Assembly (NCBI GenBank): GCA_034440635.1
Contig: JAOTON010000317.1
Coordinates: forward strand, 1-64,000
Length of the DNA stretch: 64,000 bases
Reading direction: 5' to 3'
Source of the DNA: Lepas anatifera
Lineage: Eukaryota > Arthropoda > Thecostraca > Lepadidae
Position numbers and translations under genes: made by a program. This document shows positions 54,987 to 64,000 of the stretch, one piece after another; the first letter of the stretch is position 1, and each line of letters begins with the position of its first letter. Under the pieces are notes generated by a model. It searched no databases. It was given only the letters and a program-made list of their open reading frames with translations, and was not told the DNA's origin.

Positions 54987-55776
54987 ATTTATTCAAGATA
55001 TCAATATCTTTTTTTCAAGTGGAAGGTACTCTATAGGATGCAGCTACAAATTTGGGGAGGTCATCCATTTGTGGTGTTCATTTCTTCTCTTCAAATAAAT
55101 TGTTTTGTGAGAATAAGAGGATTAGGCACCATTACACATTTTGTGTCAACAGTCTAGATAAAGGACTGAAGAATATTTTGTGTTGATAGTCCAGGAAGAA
55201 AAAGAAATCATTATACAAAATTATGCCCTTGATCTAAAAACATGCCCTTGATTGTGTCACCACTGCATCAGCTGGGACTCAGGAAAACATTGGCAGAGGG
55301 AACAGCTCTGCCTCAGTTGAGAATAAATTCTGTCCTGTCAGCAAAATATTTGCCTCATGGGGGACTTAGTTTTAGCTGTGCCAACCATATTTTTCAATCT
55401 CTATGTTCTGTGGACTGATTTACAGGGTCGTGAGGGCCACAGATCCCATTAGGGAAAGAACAAGGGTATAGTTGAAGCTTCATTGGCACCAGGAGCTTGA
55501 CACTGCTCTCAAACACAATAAACCGCTAATACATTCCTTAAAACCATGTCAATATGTCAGACTTGGAACCATCACAAACAAGCTCCTGGCTGCTTCTTTG
55601 AGCACCTGTGAATGTGTGTGTATGATTGCTGTGTAGGAACCTACCAAATTACTCATGTTCATTGTGCACATATTCCCTCAACTGCTGTCTCTGTTGGCAG
55701 GTAGTCGTTGCTGCATCCCCAGCGTCTGACTGCATCTACACCCTGTCACTGGCCAGCTTCTTTCTGTACCATTGCC
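54987..55776 (+). other. Upstream region of UFSP2
   Basis: No separate gene. CTGTCTCTGTTGGCAG at 55685-55700 is a good acceptor, and the UFSP2 frame is open from there, so a 5' intron is possible. In that case the open frame before ATG 55777 would be either UTR or extra N-terminus. Confidence 0.4.
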
Positions 55777-57478
55777 ATGCGGGTGTCCATTTTCGAGCCT
55801 CTGCTGGCTCGCCTGCTGGCAGGGCCGCGTCCCTACGTCGGCACGCTGGTTGGCTTTGTCGACTGTGACGTGGCGCACGTGCTGGGTTGTCTGCTGGACC
55901 ATGTGGAGGGAGGCACTCCTGGCGTGGGGTCGGAGCTACTGTCAGCGCTGCCAGGGGGTCTGGAGCCTCTGGGTGTGGCTGGAGACAGCGACAAGCAGTT
56001 GGAGGAGGTGGGCTTGCTCTCGGCGATAGTCCACCTGCTGCCGGAGAGTGTGCAGCAGGCGGTGGTGGTGTCCGTCGGCAGTGAGGGCGAGACCGAGCCC
56101 AAGGTGTTCCTGTACACAGACGGACAGCTTTCGGGGCTGGAGACGTACGATACGTTTTCGGAGGCGCAGCTGAAACAGCGGACGGTGATGTTGCGACTAG
56201 AAGGTGCCTTGCCACTCAGCTGTAGGCCGGCGACAGACGAGATCGCCTCCGCTTTTGACGAGCTGCAAAAGCTGTTGGATTCACCGGCCGCGTGTTTTGT
56301 GCATAGCGGAGAGCACAGCCTGCTGCTGCGGGCGCGGGGTGACTCAGAAACTTCCGGAACCTGCTCTATGCTAGCTCCGAAGAAGACTTCTGGGGCTTCA
56401 GAGGCCGTGTTTAGATTGATGCTACAACGCAGTGGAACGTCCGGTACCGGGACCGTGCCAGTGATCCACTACTCGCGGAGTCCGCAGACACTGAGCCAGC
56501 TACGGCTTCCGCTGCAGTGTCTGGCGGTGGTGGCGGCGTCAGCCCCGCTGACCGAGGCCGCCGCCGCCCTCCGCCAGACGGCGCTCAGGCAGCTGTCGCA
56601 ACTGCGCTCCGCCGTCGCGGACGTCTACGGCGAGAAGAGAAATATAGTACCGGCGGCGGCGCTTCACTTCCGACCGGAACAGCTGGGACACTTCCTCTCG
56701 CTGGTGTACAGCGATGCGTCGCCGGACGAGGAGCTGGAATCCTTCCGGAGGGACGTCCACGCGGCGCTGCTGCTGCCCGCAGACCGGCCACTGTTCCGCC
56801 GCGCCAACAGCATCAGCTTCAGCGACACCAGCCCCTATCTCACCAACGTTCACGTGGGACTGCGGCCTCCGAAGACGGCGTCAGCACCGGGCGCTCAGAC
56901 TGCGGTGGTCAGTGGAAGGTACGTGTACCATCACTACATGCAGGACCGAATGGACGACAGCGGGTGGGGCTGTGCCTATCGGTCTCTGCAGACGCTGGGC
57001 TCGTGGTTCAAACTTCAGGGGTACGTGGACCGTGATCCGCCCTCCCACCGCGAGATCCAGCAGTGTCTGGTTGACATGGGCGACAAAGAAGCCAAGTTTG
57101 TCGGTTCTCGACAGTGGATTGGCTCCACTGAAGTGAATTACGTGCTGAGCCAGCTGTACGGTGTGGAGTCCAAGATCCTCCACGTCAGCAGTGGAGAGGA
57201 TCTGGTGTCTAAAGGGCGGGCTCTGCTGCAGCACTTCAACAGCGAGGGCACACCAGTGATGATCGGCGGAGGCGTTCTGGCGCACACGCTGCTGGGGGGT
57301 GTGCTTTGACGAGGAAAGTGGTGACACGGAGTTTCTGGTGTTGGACCCGCACTACACGGGCGCCGAGAAGCTAGAGACGGTGCAGGGCAAGGGCTGGTGT
57401 GGCTGGAAGGACGGCGCGTTCTGGGACGCCACTGCCTACTACAACATGTGCATGCCCACCCGGCCCAGGTGTGTGTAG
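55777..57478 (+). CDS. UFSP2: UFM1-specific protease 2 (UFSP2), single long exon with a frameshift
   Basis: Cysteine protease that matures UFM1 and removes it from targets, acting at the ER (family knowledge). ATG 55777 in context GCCATGC is the first ATG; the frame reads to TGA at 57307-57309. N-terminal domain (residues ~1-300) is diverged. The catalytic domain is unmistakable: YHHYMQDRMDDSGWGCAYRS with catalytic Cys399, SHREIQQCLVDMGDKEAKFV, GSRQWIGSTEVNYVL, GTPVMIGGGVLAHTLLG. After a run of six G (57294-57299) the frame breaks. Homology continues in the +1 frame: LVLDPHYTGAE (catalytic Asp codon 57344, His codon 57350), GKGWCGWKDGAFW, ending CMPTRPRCV, TAG 57476-57478. One G too many explains it. 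Human UFSP2 has 469 residues; this one would have about 566. The CCCAG at its end precedes GTGTGT, so a further small exon is possible. Confidence 0.93.
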
Positions 57479-58905
57479 GCGATCGGCCTGCCATCTGTGA
57501 TAAGTATGTCAACTAATGATACACAGGTTTGTCGTTTTGGTAACGGGGCTGAATTGTCAGTTAGTTGAGTGGATGACTGAAAAAGTATTTGTGCTTCCTC
57601 CTGTTCATTCCGAATGGTTTCTGCCCATCCTCGCTCGTTCATGTAAGTGCGAAAAGAATTCGCATGGCTGTGGGATCTTCTATTACCTGGCACCCGTCAG
57701 GCACAATAGCCCTGTTTGGTCTTTTAGCACAGTTTTGTCAGCAAGGCCTCGTTAAGTCCCCTCCAGAAAAGCAACATCACCGCCACAATCGCCTATGGTC
57801 TCTACTAACCCAACGAAAATAGAACATAATACTTGACCGATCATTCACAAAATGGTAGGCTGCCGTTGTCGTGCTGTTGCTTTATCAGCAGCACAACTGC
57901 AAGGCAAGCCGTCAGCCCGTAAAGCCTCTAGACCAGTTCCCGGGGAGGGGCTACAGTCGTAGGCACAATGCTGCCCGCTGATTGGTGCTGACAAACTGAA
58001 GAGGGCTGTTTGTGCATATGGGCGTTTGTGGGTCAGGGATGGAGACTGGAGTAAAAACTACCAGTGTCTGCTGTTGGTGGTGGGTGGTGTGGTTTTCGAC
58101 CATTTTCCAGTGTTTTAGTGGATGCTAGGAATGGTTTTCAACCTCAGAAATATTTATTGGATGTTGCATACGGCGGTCATGTGTTTGCGGGGCGTTTTAG
58201 CTGATGTGAAGGTGGCAGGTCGTGGACCGCTCCCGTGTCGCCCCACAGTGCCTGCGCCGGCGTGCTGGGCGACCGGCCTGTCCCTGAAGGAGTCGTGGAT
58301 GAAATCACTGTTAGTGTTAGTGTGCGCTACTGCTATGTGACTAGAAAAGACAACATACGCCTTATTTTTCGGGAACAGTCAAGTGAGGAGTTGGCGAAAA
58401 TATTGACTTGAATTATAGGGGTTTCTTTCCTTTGGAATGTTTTCCGAATGCTGATACAATGTAGAAATCAATGTTATTTATAAGGATACCTGGCCATGTG
58501 AAACAGACAGTGGTCATGAAGTCTCTCCCGCTTTATTTTGTCTCCAAGAATTTGTGTACAATATGTAATGATCATCACTTTTCATGTCCGTATTAAAATT
58601 TTATGTTCATAGTTGTCAAAAAAAGAAAATTAGAGATCAGTGGACATGAAAAGCAACTATGGTAGTTACTTTGAACGTTGTCCGAAAGAGGTTCGCTAGT
58701 TACAAAAGAACCGAAAGTAAAAAATTTACACTAGGGCCCAGTGCTTCAATTTTTCATTAGTTGGATTGGAAGCTAACTCGAAGAATGTAAGAATGGCGTG
58801 TGTATATCATGGTACATTTATTTTAAAGCACGTCTGTGGATTCTGCGCTTTATTGACATGATGCCAGCTATTTGAATGTGATGCGCATATATATTTTTTG
58901 ATTGA
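57479..58905 (+). other. UFSP2 3' UTR or downstream spacer
   Basis: No gene recognised. Short open frames (for example 58122-58340) have no motif. It may be largely 3' UTR, given the poly(A) signal at 58906. Confidence 0.35.
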
Positions 58906-58911
58906 AATAAA
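58906..58911 (+). other. Poly(A) signal AATAAA
   Basis: Canonical hexamer followed within 30 bp by a GT-rich stretch (GGGTTGTCTTTTGG). Candidate 3' end for UFSP2, 1.43 kb after its stop. Confidence 0.35.
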
Positions 58912-60749
58912 CTAATGGGTTGTCTTTTGGAAACGCGCTGGTTTTTGTAGGTGTCGGACTCCCATGAAAATGTATCTACTATGCATAGTTTTTTCCTGAA
59001 TACCTCGAGACATGTTTGGTCTTTTCATTGTTTAATTGTATTGCTGTGGTGGGATTGAACAGAAAAGAGGTAACCGGGCAGGATTTGGGGGAAATTCGAC
59101 GATAGCGACCTCTCGCCGCAGTTGAAAGGTCAGTTGCCTCCGAGTCAGCGGCGGTGACTGCGCAGTGGCATACCGTGATCTTACCCTACAAGTCACCGAA
59201 TCCATGGAACAGAGTCACAGTAATGAGGGGACGGGCGACTCACTGTCGGGGTCGGCCGCGTCGCCACTGGCAAAATCAGTGAGGATGCTGGGAACCTTCA
59301 GCATCCTGTTGCTGGCCCCATGACCAACAAATTATTAGATTTGGGTTCGTTATTTCAGTTGATTGAAGTTAACGACATTGCCCGATATCTCACGTAGTCT
59401 GGCCGCTTGGCACGGTAAGCGGGGGCAGACCCCCCTTCCCATCAGCCTTCCACACTGACGCTTGTACTGTGTTCCTGGCTGCATTCTAACGTTTCGGCGG
59501 GGCTCTGTATAAGCGTCGTCTAACCCTTACCACACACACACACCGATACGGGATGGGGGGGGGAGACAGATACCTATCCCGCCAAAGGATCTCACAGGTA
59601 GCAAACAAGGGCAGTCCGAAGTGCCTACGTACTTTGTATACCTTTTACCTCGTTGTTTTGCAACATCTTGATTTTTTACGTCCCCGGTTATATCAGGTCA
59701 GCTCACTAGTCCAGGTTAAATGATCTAGTCCCAAAAAAATATAGATTTGCAACGGCAAGGACAAACTTGAGCTATCGATCTGAGATTTACGTATAATAAA
59801 GGTACTGAATACAACAGTTTGTAACGGGCCACTTTATAGCGATGATCCAAGGTCAGATCAGGGCTCTAACCTCTCCGGCTGAAATGCATGGATAAGCTGG
59901 CCTGAGTTTGATAGCGTTGCAAAGAATGGCTATAGACCGTTTTTGGGTTATCGTATTCAGCTTATCAGTACGGTTCGAATTATTGCATTGTGATCTATGC
60001 TGACCCTGATCTCGCTTCAAGTCAGGTCAATTTCAGGATTTGACAAGGCCGTGAAGGTTTTGTCATTCTCGGGAGGTCATGTTCGATCGGATCGGCCATG
60101 AAGGCCGTCGTTTGATCGAGCTTGAGATAATTTTGATGATGCTTATACATTTTCTACTGCTCTACTCGGTGACCCGTTATGACCAGTGCACTGTGCGGCG
60201 GGGCGGGACAAAAGTCGCATGTTGACGAATTTTTGACTTTGATGAAACTAGTTAAAGTGGCCATTTCTGATAACTGCAATACCCTTGGCATGCATAACAG
60301 CTACTTTTGATGAATTTTCGATAGTTGTTTCTAATTTATTGCACTTTGAATCAGCCCCCGACTGTGACCGTGTTTTCTTCCATGTGAAATGTAGATAAAA
60401 CATATGTTTGTAATAGCGACGTCATTGGACGACACAAACGATTTCAACAGTGTCGATGATACACTTGGACCAGGAGAGCGTTCTGATAAAAATTGGGGAA
60501 CCTGTCTTTTCTTTCCGTGGTAAGGAGGGCAATTGTTTAAGGATATGCACAGAAACACATGGGAAACCGAAAAAATAGAATTTCGATTTAATTTTTGGAC
60601 AAGATTCAATCCGATTCAAAAGCTGGATAGCATGGTGTTATAGCATGATCTTTCTCCTATCGTGTGGTTTCAAAATATTCTGCGTGCAGCTGCGTTTTTC
60701 CTATATTTTATCATTGTTCCGAGCCTTGTGCCTCACCTTTTTAGAGATC
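58912..60749. other. Spacer with decayed TTAA-family sequence
   Basis: 59630-60080 has the wording of families B/C in eroded form (TATACCTTTTACCTCGTTGT, TATCAGGTCAGCTCACTAGTCC, CAAGTCAGGTCAATTTCAGG). No gene. A (CA)n of ~14 bp lies at 59531-59544. Confidence 0.4.
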
Positions 60750-61570
60750 TTCACACGCCTTGACCTCTTGGATGGCCCCTAAACACCTCTCATTGCAAGA
60801 GTATTCGAACCGTGAGCCCAGAAGATGTCTTAAAAATATTTCTCTTACTTCAGGGTTCCATGTGCTGCGATGCAGTCCCCTAAAAATTAAAAACTTCGGG
60901 ACATATTTAAGGAAACGTTGGGAAAGAGTATCCCGTTCAAGGGCATGCATGGTTTCCAGCCAGGCTGTGTGGCTCTCTGAGCCTGTTAAACCTCGAGAGT
61001 GTCTCCCCTCACCCGCCATCACCATCTGAGACGCCAAATTTTCTTGGCCGTTGAAGTCGCCTCAGCACGCTCCAAAAATTGGCGCTTACTACCGCTACGT
61101 CGAATGCCCATCATCGAGCTAAATACAAATAGATGTCCTGCAGCCCACTCAAGTAGACATCATCGATGAAGTAGTCGTCATGGTTCGCCACCATCTCCAC
61201 CTGATTTGCTCGACGAGATGGCGGACATGTTTGTGGCCCTGATATATTATCCCTGGGCCCGGATGACGCCAACTCTTCCCAAAATCCTCCTTCATGGGCA
61301 AACCATTATTGAAGCAGCTCCTTTGCTCATTGGAGTCATGACTGAAGAGTCCCTGGAAGCACGGACGAAAGATGTTTGGTACCTACGCAAACACCACTGC
61401 AGGAAGACCGCACTAGCTGCTATTCTCAATATCTTACGTGGTCTTCATGTCATGTAAGATCCCGTGGTTGCCCCCATCAAAAAATGAAGGCGGGTGAACT
61501 CGAAGCCATTACCAATTTGCCTCCGATTCACACGCTCAGGAGCTCCGCCAAACTCTTCGGATGAGGACTA
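60750..61570 (+). pseudogene. Decayed transposon-associated ORF
   Basis: One frame (about 61206-61457) reads PPTL-like MTPTLPKILLHGQTIIEAAP, then MTEESLEARTKDVWYLRKHH and CRK, followed in a shifted frame by SDPVVAPIKK. This pattern (HKIL.HG..II, E.ASEARNK, R.HHARK, SDP) occurs in uncharacterised repeat-borne proteins of arthropod genomes; I cannot name the family with certainty. Frameshifts and stops show it is dead. Confidence 0.45.
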
Positions 61571-62050
61571 AAAGGATGGTGTACCACAGTGAACGATTGA
61601 TGATGATGATGATGTTGATGGTGAGGGTGCTTTTATGGAAAAAATGCAACATCATCAGTGCCTTTTTGTAACAGGTTTGAAGTGTATCACTTGCTGAATT
61701 ATTTATATATTTATATTGCATTCACGCCTACCTGAATATATTGCCAAACTGTCTTTGTTTTGATGAACTTTTATGTGTAGAGCTTCCTATAAGTGAAAAA
61801 GGTATACAAGCATTAGGTGACGGTCTTTGGGTCATTTTCCAATAATTTTGGGCGGCCCCAGACTTTTGTCCTGAAAAACTGTAATCGGCCGCACAGTGCA
61901 GTGGTGTGCATTTATATATTTTCGGTGTGACCGGGCGCTCCCAACGAAACGACAAAGTAGTGGAAAAAATATCGATTTTTGTGTTTTTTCTTTCAAAACC
62001 TTGAGAGCATTTTTATGCAGTTCTACTGACGTATGCGGAGGTTAAAACAT
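61571..62050. other. AT-rich spacer, no gene
   Basis: Contains a short (ATG)n run (TTGATGATGATGATGATG) at 61598-61615, nothing else. Confidence 0.4.
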
Positions 62051-62311
62051 TTAACACGCGCATTGACGGGGGTCTGAGCCACCTTCGCTTTGACGGGGGA
62101 GTGGGGGCGGGTACCCCCTAAAGTCTTGAGAACCACACTAGATAACGAAAAACAGTAAGCGGTGTTGGATAGCCAATTCAAATGTATATAGAAAACATGC
62201 AAACTATTTTCGTCAGGTCATTTTTGAGGTCACTAGTGCAGGGCATTTTTTAAGGAAAAGTCAGTGAGGGGGCATTTCTTGTGCTGACCATTATAGTGTC
62301 TTCAGGGGATC

Positions 62312-62609
62312 CAGGGGCGGACGCAGATCCAAGTTTGGGGAGGGGGCAAACCCATGTCTGCCTCTCCTCCTGGGGGGGGTGGGACGTGCATTTTGGGTGC
62401 TCCACAGACCTAGTATAGGCTACCTCTCCGAGTACATGATTGCTCTCCTGGGGGGAGGGATGGGGGAGCGAATATCTTTTGCAGGACAGACCTAGTGTAA
62501 GCACCTTTTTCACAAATTTCTCCGGACTTTGGGGGCCCAAAGATATTCCCACTCCAGCGCTTTGGAGGGGCCATGGCCAGAATGCCCCCCCCTCCTGCGT
62601 CCGCCAATG
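62312..62609. mobile_element. 298-bp hAT-like MITE nested in the 1.5-kb element, TSD AGGGGATC
   Basis: AGGGGATC at 62304-62311 and 62610-62617. Ends CAGGGGCGGACGCAG and (reverse-complemented) CATTGGCGGACGCAG. The interior holds CTCTCCTGGGGGG-like repeats. It is the youngest layer of a three-deep nest. Confidence 0.85.
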
Positions 62610-63029
62610 AGGGGATCAAGATCCCATTTTGAGGGATTTGATAAAACTGACGCGTTAGTGTTGAAAATGTTTCTTAATTTTTGGGTTATTCCATGTCTAG
62701 AGATTATAGATGCTGCCCAGGACTGCCAGGTTTTTTTCGACGGGAAAGGTCAAACCGAGTTAGAAAAGGGCCAGAGAAGGGGCAAAATTTTATTTCCACT
62801 AAAATAGCCAAATAAACACCACAAAAGCCAGATTTGAGGCTAAAATGACCACTTGCGATAGTCATCAACCCGCAGAAAAACGGCTTGTATCACTGCTTCA
62901 AACTAATTGTTGACAGTTTGACATTAACTTGATGCAATATTTTTAGCTCACTACCCATCTAATAGAAAGTCAAGGGTGCCCTTCCAACTCCGCGTGGCCA
63001 TCAAATGAATTTATCCACATAACCATAAC

Positions 63030-63195
63030 ATTAACAAAAAATGGGAGGAAACCGGAAATCTGTACAATCAGCCGCTGCGGAAGGCAAAGAGGAGCCCAAA
63101 TTCGGAAAGTTTTTGGTACTAACGTGGAAAGTTTGCTGTAAGAGTCAGGTTAAAGTTTGGCTAGCCCCCTCACTTGTTTGCCGGTGGCGACGCTT
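63030..63195. repeat. Dispersed repeat D, copy 2
   Basis: Matches 40440-40620 in order: CAGCCGCTGCGGAAGGCAAA, GAGGAGCCCA, ATTCGGAAAG, GGCTAGCCCCCTCA and GTTTGCCGGTGG. Confidence 0.55.
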
Positions 63196-64000
63196 ATGCA
63201 TGCTACCACCACAATAATAAATAAAAAGGCTAAGCACTTCATACCGCCACACCAGCAACCAGTCTTACGCACTTTGACTACACCGTGTCCCGTCTAATCC
63301 ACGAGAAGCGCTGACAACTGACTGCGTGTGAAATCATCCTGCAATGTCACGGTACTGGCTGGGACGTGGGCTTCCGGTCGGATAGAACGGGATGTTTGAT
63401 TGGTTGTAGGCCAGCGTTCATCTCCAGCGTTGTGATTTGTTGATGCTGAGGCTGTTTTGCCGGGATTTCCCGTAACTACGCGCTTTGTTTCGTCTTCGCA
63501 CGATGGAGCAGACAGCCACGGGCGTAATTTTTTAACCGAATCTTTGTGGATTGCCAATTTTGGACCAGCAATAGAATTAACTTATAATCATCGGGTGATG
63601 TTTTGTCTTATTTTTGTTAGGTAAGTCTACATTTTGTAAATTTTAAGTCATCTGTCTATTTCACTGGGGGGCCAATTTCCGGGCACTGGGGGCATTTCGG
63701 CCAACTGGGGGCAAATGCCCCCCCCAGTTAACATGTAAAAAAATGGCCTGCACTAGTGGTCAAGGCATGCCACCATAGGGATAACATGCAAAAGAAGGTT
63801 TTCAGTCATGGAATTTGAACCAGTAAAGATAAAGAAAAAACAAGATAGATCATTGGGCTCCCCGCAGCAAGCCGAATCAAATGATGTATAAGATGACCTT
63901 GTCAGGTCAAATCTAGTATTTGACCTGACATGAGGTCATGTCAAGGTCACTCTAGTTCAAAATTTCTATCATTGAAACCGCAATTATGCCGAGAATCTAG

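Larger units (their letters stand above)
62239..63750. mobile_element. 1.5-kb hAT-like element, 8-bp TSD CACTAGTG
   Basis: CACTAGTG at 62231-62238 and 63751-63758; ends CAGGGCATTTTTT and (reverse-complemented) CAGGCCATTTTTTT. No transposase frame is visible, so non-autonomous. Includes a G-rich stretch near the right end (GGGGGCAAATGCCCCCCC) and repeat D at 63030-63195. Confidence 0.85.
62051..64000 (+). mobile_element. TTAA family B element, copy 4, runs past the window end
   Basis: TTAA at 62051-62054, CACGCGCATTGACGGGGG, GGCGGGTACCCCC, AAGTCTTGAGAACCACAC; resumes after the nested element with CATAGGGATAACATGCAAAA and the TGACCTGAC/GAGGTCATGTCAAGG motif near 63930. Removing 62239-63758 restores a normal family B order. 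Confidence 0.8.

Noticed and set aside
55708..55776. Upstream TTG start for UFSP2
   Set aside because: Open frame begins at a TTG just after an acceptor-like site; the first ATG is 55777 in a good context, so I used that.
55736..56215. 159-codon minus-strand open frame and other frames across UFSP2
   Set aside because: Shadows of the GC-rich UFSP2 coding strand; no family motif.

Overview
This is a window of animal nuclear DNA. Three conserved metazoan genes are recognisable, all with GT-AG introns or eukaryotic structure. Everything between them is AT-rich non-coding sequence packed with decayed non-LTR retrotransposons, one Ty3/Gypsy remnant, tRNA-derived SINEs, small hAT-like elements, TTAA-flanked elements and tandem repeats. 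GC-rich coding exons against AT-rich spacers, CR1-like reverse transcriptases and the SINE heads suggest an arthropod, probably a crustacean. That species-level guess is inference.

Layout. 0-1.1 kb: a probable last coding exon of an unidentified + strand gene with a poly(A) signal. 2.6-20.3 kb: a repeat landscape holding a ~535-bp satellite split by a CR1-like element, a 20-bp minisatellite with higher-order units, TTAA-flanked ~0.85-1.05-kb elements (families A, B and C), SINEs and small hAT elements. 21.1-33.3 kb (+): a complete 8-exon zinc transporter of the SLC30A2/3/4/8 group, 433 codons plus stop. 36.9-46.8 kb (-): five exons of a STRAD/Stlk pseudokinase, final C-terminal exon not found. 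48.0-49.6 kb: Gypsy integrase remnant with polypurine tract and LTR start. 50.1-53.0 kb: SINE, CR1-like element (-) and a family B element. 55.8-57.5 kb (+): UFSP2, the UFM1-specific protease, in one long exon with a one-base frameshift in a G6 run. 58.9-64 kb: decayed repeats, then a family B element carrying a hAT element that itself carries a smaller hAT element, both with intact 8-bp target duplications.

Most unusual signal. In both spliced genes, intronic tandem repeats incorporate the splice sites. The last ZnT intron is largely a 40-bp minisatellite in which every unit is a copy of the real 3' splice site plus the first bases of exon 8 (about 28 copies). STRAD intron 3 begins with extra 50-bp copies of the exon 3 end plus its 5' splice site. 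STRAD intron 4 is 85% (GA)n, running straight out of the GTGAGA donor. I propose that exon-intron junctions seed tandem repeats in this genome.

Second signal. Three TTAA-flanked element families share one architecture (GC-rich palindrome next to the terminal repeat, second hairpin, then many AGGTCA half-sites) while their terminal sequences differ. AGGTCA is the core half-site of nuclear receptors, so these elements may scatter receptor sites, or the motif may serve their own transposition.

The three genes do not form a pathway. They act in zinc export into vesicles or organelles (ZnT), LKB1 activation (STRAD) and UFM1 processing (UFSP2), and simply lie next to each other.
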